From Ruminococcaceae bacterium UBA4306 (GTDB lineage Bacteria; Bacillota; Clostridia; Oscillospirales; Acutalibacteraceae): 12,294 nt of DNA. Location: contig DGUQ01000192.1 in assembly GCA_002394725.1 (NCBI GenBank), forward strand, positions 14,704-26,997. Reading direction: 5' to 3'. The translations under genes were made by a program, and so were the position numbers. Below are positions 1 to 6,236 of the stretch, in pieces. The notes under the pieces are model-generated. The model saw nothing but the letters and a program-made list of their open reading frames with translations. It had not been told where the DNA came from and did not search any database. Within the stretch, counting starts at the first letter, position 1. The number at the start of each line of letters is the position of its first letter.

Positions 1-1593
1 CAGGGCATCACCGGCACCATCGACCTCGACGCGGTGACCTCCACCTGCGTTTTCCTGATGATCCTGTACGGCGTCAGCTGGCTGATGAACTTCGTCCAGC
101 ACTTTATCATGGCGACCGTCGCGCCGACTGTCAGCAGCCGTATGCGCACGGATATCACCAACAAAACCAACCGCCTGCCGCTGAGATACTTCGACTCCAC
201 CCCCTTCGGCGACATTCTCAGCCGTATCACCAACGATATCGACACCATCGAGCGGACGCTGAACCTCTCTATCGCGCAGTTCATCACCTCGATCGCGCTG
301 TTCTTCGGCTCTGCCGCTATGATGTTCCTCACCAACTGGATCATGGCGCTGACCGCGATCCTCGCGTCCTTCCTCGGCTTCTTTATGATGTCCGCGATCA
401 TGAAGAAGTCACAGCTCCACTTCAACCGCCAGCAGCGTCACCTCGGCGCGATCAACGGCCATGTCGAGGAGATCTACGCCGGTCACAACATCGTCAAGGC
501 GTATAACTATGAAAAGGACAGCAAAGAGGAATTCAGCCGCATCAACCGCCATCTGCGCGACAGCGCGTTCAAGTCAACCGCCCTCTCGGGCGTGATGCAG
601 CCGCTGATGACCTTCATCGGCAACCTCGGCTTTGTCGCGGTATTCGTCGTAGGCACCCTGCTCGCGAAGAACGAGATCATCACCTTCGGCGTCATCATCG
701 AATTCACCATCTATGTCCGCCTGTTCACCCAGCCGCTGCAGCAGCTGGCACAGAGCTTCTCGAGCATGCAGAGCACCGCCGCGGCGGCTGACCGCGTGTT
801 CGAATACCTCGGTGAGGAGGAGCTCTCCGACGAGAGCGGCAAGACCCGTCGTCTGGACAGCGTCAGGGGCGACGTCCGTTTTGAGCACGTGCGCTTCGGC
901 TACAATCCCGACCGTATCATCATCCATGATTTTTCCGTTGACATCAAGGCAGGTCAAAAGGTGGCGATCGTCGGCCCGACCGGCGCCGGCAAAACCACTA
1001 TCGTCAACCTGCTGATGCGCTTCTATGAGCTCAACTCCGGTCGTATCTACATCGACGATGTGCCGATCGACGAGCTGACAAGAGAGAACGTGCACGAGCT
1101 GTTCTGCATGGTATTGCAGGACACATGGCTCTTTGAGGGCACGGTGCGCGAGAACCTCGCTTACAGCAAAGAGGGCGTGACCGATGAACAGCTCGACCGC
1201 GCGTGCAAGGCGGTCGGCATCCACCACTTCATCCACACCCTCCCCCACGGCTACGACACCGTGCTGGACGACAAGGCGAGCCTGTCGGCAGGTCAGAAGC
1301 AGCAGTTGACCATCGCGCGCGCGATGATCGAGAACGCTCCCCTGCTGATCCTCGACGAGGCGACCTCGTCCGTCGACACCCGTACCGAGCGTATCATCCA
1401 GAAGGCGATGGACAGCCTGACCGAGGGCAGAACAAGCTTTGTCATCGCGCACCGTCTGTCTACGATCAAGAATTCCGATCTGATCCTCGTCCTCAAGGAC
1501 GGCGATATCATCGGCTCGGGCACCCACGAAGAACTGCTCGCTCAGGGCGGCTTCTACGCCGATCTGTACAACAGCCAGTTTGAGCAGAACTAA
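1..1593 (+). CDS. ABC exporter half-transporter (permease + ATPase), 5' truncated by window edge
   Basis: This is the C-terminal 530 residues of an inner-membrane ABC exporter with fused membrane and ATPase domains. The frame is open to base 1, so the GTG at 34 is probably not the start. Counting from base 1, residues ~12-240 hold hydrophobic segments of the type I exporter membrane domain. The nucleotide-binding domain follows: Walker A GPTGAGKTT (325-333), Q-loop LQDTWLF (Gln373), signature LSAGQ (428-432), Walker B LLILDE with catalytic Glu453, D-loop SSVD, and switch His484. All ATPase residues are present, except that the signature reads LSAGQ rather than LSGGQ. The Q-loop and signature style resemble the catalytic subunit of heterodimeric exporters (TM287/288, LmrCD type), so a partner gene probably lies just upstream, outside the window. 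Substrate cannot be told; drugs, lipids or peptides are all possible. No clear terminator follows it. Confidence 0.95.
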   Translation, partial: QGITGTIDLDAVTSTCVFLMILYGVSWLMNFVQHFIMATVAPTVSSRMRTDITNKTNRLPLRYFDSTPFGDILSRITNDIDTIERTLNLSIAQFITSIALFFGSAAMMFLTNWIMALTAILASFLGFFMMSAIMKKSQLHFNRQQRHLGAINGHVEEIYAGHNIVKAYNYEKDSKEEFSRINRHLRDSAFKSTALSGVMQPLMTFIGNLGFVAVFVVGTLLAKNEIITFGVIIEFTIYVRLFTQPLQQLAQSFSSMQSTAAAADRVFEYLGEEELSDESGKTRRLDSVRGDVRFEHVRFGYNPDRIIIHDFSVDIKAGQKVAIVGPTGAGKTTIVNLLMRFYELNSGRIYIDDVPIDELTRENVHELFCMVLQDTWLFEGTVRENLAYSKEGVTDEQLDRACKAVGIHHFIHTLPHGYDTVLDDKASLSAGQKQQLTIARAMIENAPLLILDEATSSVDTRTERIIQKAMDSLTEGRTSFVIAHRLSTIKNSDLILVLKDGDIIGSGTHEELLAQGGFYADLYNSQFEQN

Positions 1594-1620
1594 CGAATGG
1601 CGAACAAGATATAAAAATCC

Positions 1621-1674
1621 GGTGAGGGCGAAGCCCTCCCATAACCCTTCACCATTCTCCATTCACCAATCATC
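1621..1674. repeat. Small hairpin plus degenerate 7-bp tandem repeat
   Basis: The 98-bp gap before the LOG gene holds a short hairpin, gagggc-gaa-gccctc (1624-1638). A degenerate period-7 array follows at 1643-1670: aaccctt, caccatt, ctccatt, caccaat. The hairpin resembles the one at 11649-11672 but lacks an exact CTAC/GTAG flank (it has cccataaccc). There is no T-run, so it is unlikely to be a classic terminator. A second period-7 array with a related composition lies at 6082-6116. Confidence 0.5.
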
Positions 1675-1691
1675 GGAACGGAGTGACATTC

Positions 1692-2270
1692 ATGAATATT
1701 TGTGTATACGGTGCGTCGAGCAAGACCATTGACGCACAATTCACCGACGCGGGTCACGCGCTCGGCTGTTTGCTCGCACAGCACGGATACGGACTGGTAT
1801 TCGGCGGCGGCGACAACGGCATGATGGGCGCGGTCGCGCGCGGCACCCACGACGGCGGCGGCAGGATCATCGGCGTCGCGCCGCGCTTCTTCAATGTTGA
1901 CGGCGTTTTGTATCCGCATTGCGACGAGCTGATCTACACCGACACCATGCGTGAGCGCAAGCAGAAGATGGAGGATCTGAGCGGCGCGTTCATCGTAACG
2001 CCGGGCGGTATCGGCACCTTTGAGGAGTTCTTTGAGATCTTGACCCTCAAACAGCTCGGCAGAACAAAAAAGCCGCTGGTCATCCTCAACACCGCAGGGT
2101 ATTATGACAACATGCTCGCGATGCTGCGCCGCACAATCGACAGCAACTTCATGTCCGCAAAGACCCTCGACCTGTTCGGGATCGTCGATACCCCCGAGCA
2201 GGCGATCGAATACATCGAGCATTATGTCGAGCAGGAAGTAGACGTCGAGGAACTGCGCAGACTGAAATGA
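1692..2270 (+). CDS. LOG family protein (TIGR00730), putative cytokinin-type nucleoside 5'-monophosphate phosphoribohydrolase
   Basis: A 192-residue Rossmann-fold cytoplasmic protein. The N-terminal MNICVYGASS, the GGGDNGMMG loop (38-46), the MRERK segment (86-90) and PGGIGTFEE (104-112) are the signature elements of the LOG / TIGR00730 family, whose members cleave the N-glycosidic bond of nucleoside monophosphates such as cytokinin ribotides or AMP. In gut Firmicutes the physiological substrate is generally unknown. The length is normal. The start is ATG 1692, because GGAG at 1680-1683 is a good ribosome site 8 nt upstream; the in-frame GTG at 1683 overlaps that site and is rejected. The stop TGA overlaps the first codon of the broken transposase (ATGA). 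No promoter was recognised. Confidence 0.9.
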   Translation: MNICVYGASSKTIDAQFTDAGHALGCLLAQHGYGLVFGGGDNGMMGAVARGTHDGGGRIIGVAPRFFNVDGVLYPHCDELIYTDTMRERKQKMEDLSGAFIVTPGGIGTFEEFFEILTLKQLGRTKKPLVILNTAGYYDNMLAMLRRTIDSNFMSAKTLDLFGIVDTPEQAIEYIEHYVEQEVDVEELRRLK

Positions 2271-2389
2271 CAACAAAAGAACGCCCCGTCAGGAAACAGA
2301 TCCGCATGCCGGAATTCAGTTATTCAGAGAATCGGATTTATTACATCACAATCTGTTCCAAAGATAAGAAGCAAACATTTGGAAGAGTT

Positions 2390-2426
2390 GTAGGGTAGGC
2401 GCTTAACACGCGTGTTCGACGTACCG
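2390..2426 (+). repeat. REP-like hairpin with 5' GTAG (altered, longer copy) inside the transposase gene
   Basis: GTAG (2390-2393) is followed by GGTA and, after an internal part, by CGTACC (2420-2425). The reverse complement of the 2606-2634 copy aligns along its length, with two differences here: one C is missing after GTAGGGTA, and the centre is replaced by the perfect 12-bp palindrome aacacgcgtgtt. Net length is +10 bp, which accounts for the reading-frame change in the host gene. Confidence 0.7.
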
Positions 2427-2605
2427 AAGGTAACACTATCCGCATACGGGAACACAATCGAGAAAACCATACATTTGATGGATAACAAATACAATAACGT
2501 TTTCATCGATCATTATGTGATCATGCCGAATCATATACATATGCTAGTCGTTGTCAGCCCGCCGCCTGAAACAGAACGTGATAAAACCACACGAGTATCC
2601 TATTT

Positions 2606-2634
2606 CGGTACGTCGCAAGCGCCGTACCCTACGG
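2606..2634 (-). repeat. REP-like hairpin (GTAG + GGTACG stem) inside the transposase gene
   Basis: Read on the minus strand, GTAG (2632-2629) directly precedes the stem GGTACG (2628-2623) / CGTACC (2612-2607). It matches the intergenic copy at 11572-11600 at every base except a 5-nt centre (gcaag versus aataa). It lies in the variable linker after the HUH motif and keeps the reading frame open. Its orientation is opposite to the 2390-2426 copy. Confidence 0.75.
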
Positions 2635-2867
2635 AAAATAATGATCTCAAAATCACGTTACACGGTAACGGTAACAGAGCGAATGAGATCATCCCAAAAT
2701 TCATCTCCTTATTCAAAAGATACTGCAATCACGAGATCGGTCATAATATCCGGCAAAGACGATACTATGACCATGTGATCCGAAGTTACCGAGAGTACGA
2801 AAACGCATACCGCTACATCGACAACAACCCAGCTCACTGGGCGGAGGATGAATACTACTGACATAAC

Positions 2868-2898
2868 AAAACGACCCGACTTGCGTCAGGTCGTTTTT
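2868..2898. terminator. Bidirectional intrinsic terminator between transposase and HAD gene
   Basis: Stem acgacc / ggtcgt (2871-2876 / 2889-2894) with an inner gac/gtc stem after a mismatch and a ttgc loop. An A-run on the left and a T-run on the right (2894-2898) let it work in both directions. It lies between convergent genes. Confidence 0.8.
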
Positions 2899-2928
2899 CT
2901 TTTGATGGGAATGGGTTTGCCCTACCAA

Positions 2929-3642
2929 TTACAACGCCTCTAAAAATGTTACCAGATCCTCATATTTGCCCTGACGGTATTCGTCATACGGCAGGTCATG
3001 GGTGATGATATGGTCGGTGACGAGGAACACATCGACCCCGAGCGTTTTGCACGGCTGCATATCCTCGCGCACGTCGTTGCCGATCATCAGCGCTTCCTCC
3101 GGCTTGACGCCGAAGCGATCCAATATCTCCTGAAAATACAGGGGATTGGGCTTACAATAGCTGCTGTTGTCAGCGGTGGTGATGTGGTCGAACATGTCGG
3201 GGGTGAGTCCGACCCAGCTCATGCGCATATACACTGCCTCTTTCACAAAGACAGGCATGGTCGCGACCACGGAAAAGTCCGCCTTTTCCCTCATCAGCTC
3301 GGCGATACGCACCGCATGGGGGTTGGGCAGGGTGATGTCATAGACATTCCCGAAGGTCGAGGTATAATAATCCATCGTCGGCGGCTCGATCTGCTCGCGC
3401 GTGTAGCCGCTGATCTTCTCCACCTCTTCATAGAATACTTCGATATTCTTTCTGCCGCTCTCATTATAGAGCATGGCGCGCACGCCCTGATTCACCGCGC
3501 CGGCAGCACGGACGGGATCAAGCCCGTATGCTGAGAATTTTTTTGATATATCGCGGAACCAGATCTCGACGAACCGTTCCTGCGTATAGATCGGGAGCAG
3601 GGTGTTGTCGAGGTCGCTCATAATCAATTTGTACTTTTTCAA
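2929..3642 (-). CDS. HAD-superfamily hydrolase (phosphatase-like)
   Basis: A cytoplasmic Mg-dependent phosphatase or related phosphotransferase of the haloacid dehalogenase superfamily, about 237 residues. With the TTG start, motif I is DLDNT (nucleophile Asp10, acid/base Asp12), motif II is the Thr in VVATM, motif III is the Lys in YCKPNP, and motif IV is GNDVREDMQ. An inserted cap of about 100 residues after motif I suggests a C1-cap phosphoglycolate- or nucleotidase-like enzyme; the substrate cannot be told. The open frame reaches ATG 3669, but neither that ATG nor the one at 3654 has a ribosome site. TTG 3642 has GGTGA 5 nt upstream and begins MKKYKLIMSDLDNT, so it is preferred. An alternative start would add up to 9 residues. 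It is transcribed alone, divergent from the DUF1015 gene. Confidence 0.9.
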   Translation of the reverse strand: MKKYKLIMSDLDNTLLPIYTQERFVEIWFRDISKKFSAYGLDPVRAAGAVNQGVRAMLYNESGRKNIEVFYEEVEKISGYTREQIEPPTMDYYTSTFGNVYDITLPNPHAVRIAELMREKADFSVVATMPVFVKEAVYMRMSWVGLTPDMFDHITTADNSSYCKPNPLYFQEILDRFGVKPEEALMIGNDVREDMQPCKTLGVDVFLVTDHIITHDLPYDEYRQGKYEDLVTFLEAL

Positions 3643-3694
3643 AACTATCACCATTCCATAGTTTAGCATGATTCACGAATTTTCGCAATACTTA

Positions 3695-3723
3695 TTGTCA
3701 AACGGGCGGATTCATGCTATTCT
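3695..3723 (+). promoter_or_regulatory. Sigma-A-type promoter for the DUF1015 gene
   Basis: TTGTCA (3695-3700), 17-nt spacer, TATTCT (3718-3723). Transcription would begin near 3730, leaving a leader of about 75 nt that contains the nested hairpin repeat. On the minus strand the same bases contain a perfect TTGACA (3701-3696), possibly the -35 box of the HAD gene, but no convincing -10 box follows it. Confidence 0.6.
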
Positions 3724-3735
3724 TTAAAAAATCGG

Positions 3736-3783
3736 TTGTGAGATTGCCACGTCGTCGGATTTGATCCGACTCCTCACAATGAC
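3736..3783. repeat. Nested-hairpin intergenic repeat in the DUF1015 leader
   Basis: Outer arms ttgtgag (3736-3742) and ctcacaa (3773-3779) enclose a perfect inner hairpin, gtcggat-ttg-atccgac (3754-3770). The core gagattgccacgtcg...cctcacaatgacg resembles, from memory, a short intergenic repeat common in gut Firmicutes genomes; a genome search would settle this. It lies between the promoter and the start codon, so it is probably transcribed in the leader. Confidence 0.55.
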
Positions 3784-3805
3784 GATCGATAATGGAGATG
3801 AAGTT

Positions 3806-4999
3806 ATGAAGAAGCATTTTAACCCTGCGAATATCCTGTTACCTAAGAAGAATTTTGAAAAATGGGCGGTCGTTGCCTGTGACCAGTACACCAGCGAGCC
3901 GGAATACTGGAACGATGTAGAAGCGACCGTCGGCGACGCGCCCTCGGCGCTGCACATCATCCTGCCCGAGATCTATCTGAGCGACGACAACAGCGCCCGT
4001 ATCAACGATATCAACGCCAACATGCAGCAGTATCTTGACGGTGATGTGTTCGATACCTACGAGAACAGCATGATCTATGTCGAGCGCGAATCCAACAATA
4101 CCCTGCGCCGCGGCATTGTCGGTATCATCGACTTGGAGGATTACGACTACCGCAAGGGCGCGACCTCCGCGATCCGCGCGACCGAGGCGACCGTACTCGA
4201 GCGCATTCCTCCGCGTGTACAGATCCGCAAGGACGCTCCCCTTGAGATGCCGCATATCCTGCTGCTGATCGACGATCCCGACCGCTCCGTCATCGAGCCT
4301 CTGTCTGAGAAAAAGGACGGCTTCAAGCAGGCATACGGCTTTGAGCTGATGAAGAACGGCGGTCATATCGACGGCTACTTCCTGCCCGAAAACGTGATCG
4401 AGCAGGTGCAGGACGCACTGGAAGCGCTGATCGCCGACAAGGACGACAAGCTGCTCTTTGCCGTCGGCGACGGCAACCACAGCCTTGCCACCGCAAAGGA
4501 GTGCTACAATCAGAGCAAGAACCCCCTCGCGCGTTACGCACTGGTCGAGGTGGTCAACATCCATGACAAGAGCATTGAGTTTGAGCCGATCTACCGCGTG
4601 CTGTTCAACGTTGACGCAAAGGATCTGCTCGACAAATTCACCGCATATACAGAAGCAAACGGCAACGGCGAGAAGCAGACCTTCCGCTGTATCACCCCCG
4701 ACTCCGACAAAGAGATCGAGGTCAAGGCGACCGCCAAGCTGCCTGTCGGTACCTTGCAGACCTTCCTCGACGGCTACATGAAGGAGCATCCCGAGGTCAA
4801 GATCGACTACATCCACGGCGAGGACGTCGTCGAGAACCTGTGCAAGCAGGAGAACACCCTCGGCTTTATCTTTGAGGGCATGGGCAAGGACGAGCTGTTC
4901 CCTGCGATCACCGCGGACGGCTCCCTGCCGCGCAAGACCTTCTCGATGGGTCACGCCGCGGACAAGAGATACTACATCGAGACAAGAAGAATCAAGTAA
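3806..4999 (+). CDS. DUF1015 family protein
   Basis: A 397-residue cytoplasmic protein of the DUF1015 family (Pfam PF06245). Recognisable parts are the N-terminal FNPANILLPKK..KWAVVACDQYTS, a middle region with IPPRVQIRKDAPLEMPHILLLIDD, and the VGDGNHSLATAK motif near residues 218-229, which is highly conserved in the family. The biochemical role is not established for this branch; related ParB/Srx-fold proteins include serine kinases (SerK/SbnI), and the GDGNHS motif suggests nucleotide or phosphate handling, but that is inference. The start is ATG 3806, because GGAG 3794-3797 lies 8 nt upstream; the TTG at 3761 lies inside a hairpin repeat and is rejected. The gene is monocistronic, with its own promoter at 3695. 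A hairpin with a T-run at 5313-5338 may end its transcript. Confidence 0.9.
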   Translation: MKKHFNPANILLPKKNFEKWAVVACDQYTSEPEYWNDVEATVGDAPSALHIILPEIYLSDDNSARINDINANMQQYLDGDVFDTYENSMIYVERESNNTLRRGIVGIIDLEDYDYRKGATSAIRATEATVLERIPPRVQIRKDAPLEMPHILLLIDDPDRSVIEPLSEKKDGFKQAYGFELMKNGGHIDGYFLPENVIEQVQDALEALIADKDDKLLFAVGDGNHSLATAKECYNQSKNPLARYALVEVVNIHDKSIEFEPIYRVLFNVDAKDLLDKFTAYTEANGNGEKQTFRCITPDSDKEIEVKATAKLPVGTLQTFLDGYMKEHPEVKIDYIHGEDVVENLCKQENTLGFIFEGMGKDELFPAITADGSLPRKTFSMGHAADKRYYIETRRIK

Positions 5000-5111
5000 T
5001 CTTTTGGTCAAATAAACCATCATTGCTGTGAAAGCAAACGTATAGAACTAATCCCCACAGCTCCACGTTCCAGCGTCCATAAAGACAAATCCTTTTGGAG
5101 CCCTGTTGCCC

Positions 5112-5181
5112 AAAAGCCTTCCCCTTGGGGGGAAGGTGGTCTTTTCGGCTCCCAAAGAGTCGAAAAGATCGGATGAGGGGC
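5112..5181 (+). repeat. Palindromic interspersed repeat, left copy
   Basis: Begins aaaagccttcccc and ends ggatgaggggc. Its first hairpin is ccttcccc-ttgg-ggggaagg. Its second is tcttttcg / cgaaaaga, with a ctc/gag extension inside. The ends match the right copy in reverse complement, while the middle hairpin differs. From memory, repeats of this type are abundant in Ruminococcaceae and Faecalibacterium genomes. Confidence 0.65.
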
Positions 5182-5282
5182 TGACCTATCCATTTTATCA
5201 ATCTCTCAAAGAGTGAGCCGCTTCGACGATACAACAGTAACGCTCAACTGTAATTGAGATCGGTGCAATAATTGAAACGCTT

Positions 5283-5337
5283 GCCCCTCATCAGTCAGGC
5301 AAAGCCTGACAGCTTCCCCCCGAGGGGAAGCCTTTTT
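5283..5337 (-). repeat. Palindromic interspersed repeat, right copy (inverted)
   Basis: The reverse complement reads aaaaaggcttcccc...gatgaggggc, like the left copy. It has two hairpins: gtcaggc-aaa-gcctgac (5294-5310) and cttcccc-ccga-ggggaag (5313-5330). The second is followed by TTTTTT (5333-5338) and could act as an intrinsic terminator on the plus strand, for example for the DUF1015 transcript. Confidence 0.65.
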
Positions 5338-5361
5338 TCACTCACTTACCAATGAAAACAT

Positions 5362-5396
5362 AAAAAACGCAGTTGGGTTGAACTCAACTGCGTTTT
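5362..5396 (-). terminator. Intrinsic terminator of the pseudouridine synthase gene, overlapping its last codons
   Basis: Perfect 12-bp stem aaaacgcagttg (5364-5375) / caactgcgtttt (5385-5396) with a 9-nt loop. On the minus strand it is followed by a T-run (5367-5362). The gene's last codons (TKRS) and most of its TGA stop (5386-5384) lie in the first arm. Confidence 0.85.
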
Positions 5397-6058
5397 GTTA
5401 TGCTGTCAAATAATGCAAAGTACTCCTCCGTCGGATCAACGGAGAAGTTCAGCTTCTCGCCTGTGACGGGATGGGGAAAGCTCAGCCGTGCCGAACAGAG
5501 CTGAATGTGCTCGGCAGGGATATGACTGCCGTAGCGTCGGTCGCCGACGAGCGGCATTTGCCGCGACGCGAACTGCACGCGGATCTGGTGCGTTCTGCCG
5601 GTCAGCAAGTGGATCTGTAAGAGAGAGAGCCGCTCTCCCTCATGCTCGATCGTTTGCAGCACTTCATATTGCAATCGCGCCTGCTTGACGCCCCTGCGCT
5701 CACGCTTGACGACGTAGCTTTTGTTTTTGCGGCGGTCAAAGTAGAGCAGGTCGGTAAACTCTCCCTGCCGATCCTCGGGCACGCCCTCGATGACGGCAAG
5801 GTAGGTCTTTTCCATTGTACCGTCCTGTATCGCTTTACTCAGACACCGTGCCGCCTCCTGCGTTTTAGCGTACACCATCAACCCTTGCGTCGTTCGGTCA
5901 AGGCGGTGGACGGTGAAAATGCTGTCGCAACCTGTTTCCTCTTTCAGCACAGCAGGCAGATTCGGATTTGTCCCGTCCGCTTCACTGAGCAAGCCGTAGG
6001 GCTTGAAAGCAACGATGATATTGTCATCTTGATACATGACATGAGATTCTTTATCCAT
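5384..6058 (-). CDS. RluA-family RNA pseudouridine synthase, without S4 domain
   Basis: A 224-residue cytoplasmic enzyme that isomerises specific uridines in rRNA or tRNA to pseudouridine. The catalytic motif is HRLDRTTQGL with Asp54. Family motifs IIVAFKPYGLLS near the N-terminus and LLTGRTHQIRVQFASRQMPLVGDRRYG in the second half are intact. There is no N-terminal S4 RNA-binding domain, so it is the short RluA form; which uridine it modifies cannot be told. The start is uncertain: ATG 6058 has only a weak site (AACGGAC) and ATG 6037 has none. I keep 6058. It follows fhs on the same strand after 178 bp of repeats and ends with a strong terminator that overlaps its stop codon. Confidence 0.93.
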   Translation of the reverse strand: MDKESHVMYQDDNIIVAFKPYGLLSEADGTNPNLPAVLKEETGCDSIFTVHRLDRTTQGLMVYAKTQEAARCLSKAIQDGTMEKTYLAVIEGVPEDRQGEFTDLLYFDRRKNKSYVVKRERRGVKQARLQYEVLQTIEHEGERLSLLQIHLLTGRTHQIRVQFASRQMPLVGDRRYGSHIPAEHIQLCSARLSFPHPVTGEKLNFSVDPTEEYFALFDSITKRS

Positions 6059-6081
6059 GTCCGTTTCGAAGCAAGGATTAC

Positions 6082-6116
6082 AACTCCTAACTCCTCACTT
6101 CTAACTCCTCTCTATC
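6082..6116. repeat. Degenerate 7-bp tandem repeat
   Basis: Five units with period 7: aactcct, aactcct, cacttct, aactcct, ctctatc. They lie in the leader side of the pseudouridine synthase gene. A related period-7 array is at 1643-1670. Confidence 0.6.
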
Positions 6117-6148
6117 AATGCAGTAGCTCTCAACCAATCATCGTTCGC

Positions 6149-6164
6149 AGGCGCAAGCGCCTAC
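6149..6164 (-). repeat. Short hairpin with overlapping GTAG, possible degenerate REP
   Basis: aggcgc-aa-gcgcct (6149-6162) followed by ac, so the minus strand reads GTAGGCGC-TT-GCGC. Unlike the other REP-like copies, the GTAG overlaps the stem. Confidence 0.35.
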
Positions 6165-6190
6165 TCCGATTCTCGGGAGAGCCTTGCATG

Positions 6191-6236
6191 GGTGCTGTAA
6201 GCCGATCGCAGGCTTCACCTGCTCTTGGACAGCACC
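6191..6236. repeat. Branched hairpin directly after the fhs stop codon
   Basis: Perfect outer stem ggtgctgt (6191-6198) / acagcacc (6229-6236) enclosing gcagg / cctgc (6208-6212 / 6218-6222). It directly abuts the fhs TGA (6239-6237). There is no T-run on the minus strand, so it may stabilise the 3' end or be another mobile palindrome rather than a classic terminator. Confidence 0.55.

Larger units (their letters stand above)
2267..2861 (+). pseudogene. IS200-like / RAYT-type tyrosine (HUH) transposase, frame broken near its N-terminus
   Basis: The first 43 codons from ATG 2267 read in frame 2. They carry the family N-terminus (R-K-Q-I-R-M-P..Y..IYYITIC..K...FGRVVG) and end at TAG 2396-2398. 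The protein then continues in frame 3 from about 2400, with VPKVTLSAYG, the HUH metal-binding motif MPNHIHML (His codons 2532-2540), YYDHVIRS, and the C-terminal YRYIDNNP-W helix that should hold the catalytic tyrosine, ending at TGA 2861. Such proteins make single-strand nicks through a 5'-phosphotyrosine and mobilise short hairpin DNA (RAYT with REP). The break lies exactly in a 37-bp hairpin repeat (2390-2426) that is 10 bp longer than its sister copies. Replacing it with the 27-bp version would give one continuous frame encoding VGYGACDVP. A second repeat (2606-2634) is read through in frame as FGTSQAPYPT in the variable linker. An internal GTG at 2412 could start a 149-residue product lacking the first strand. 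No flanking insertion-sequence ends are evident. Confidence 0.85.
5000..5383. other. 384-bp non-coding region with an inverted repeat pair
   Basis: No credible gene: the 80-codon minus-strand frame here has no ribosome site and runs through palindromes. The region holds two inverted repeat elements (5112-5181 and 5283-5337), about 101 bp of unremarkable sequence between them, and the terminator of the pseudouridine synthase gene at its right end. Confidence 0.7.

Noticed and set aside
574..1662. 362-codon minus-strand open frame
   Set aside because: Antisense shadow of the ABC transporter; composition is repetitive Val/Leu/Asp/Gly with no recognisable domain, and the plus frame has all ATPase motifs.
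2911..2926. Another GTAG hairpin (minus strand GTAGGGCAAACCC)
   Set aside because: The stem would be only 3 bp; too weak to count as a REP copy.
3839..5023. 394-codon minus-strand open frame
   Set aside because: Antisense of the DUF1015 gene; low-complexity V/L/D/Q translation, no ribosome site, no motif.
4992..5234. 80-codon minus-strand open frame in the 5.0-5.4 kb gap
   Set aside because: Runs through palindromic repeats, lacks a ribosome site and any familiar motif.
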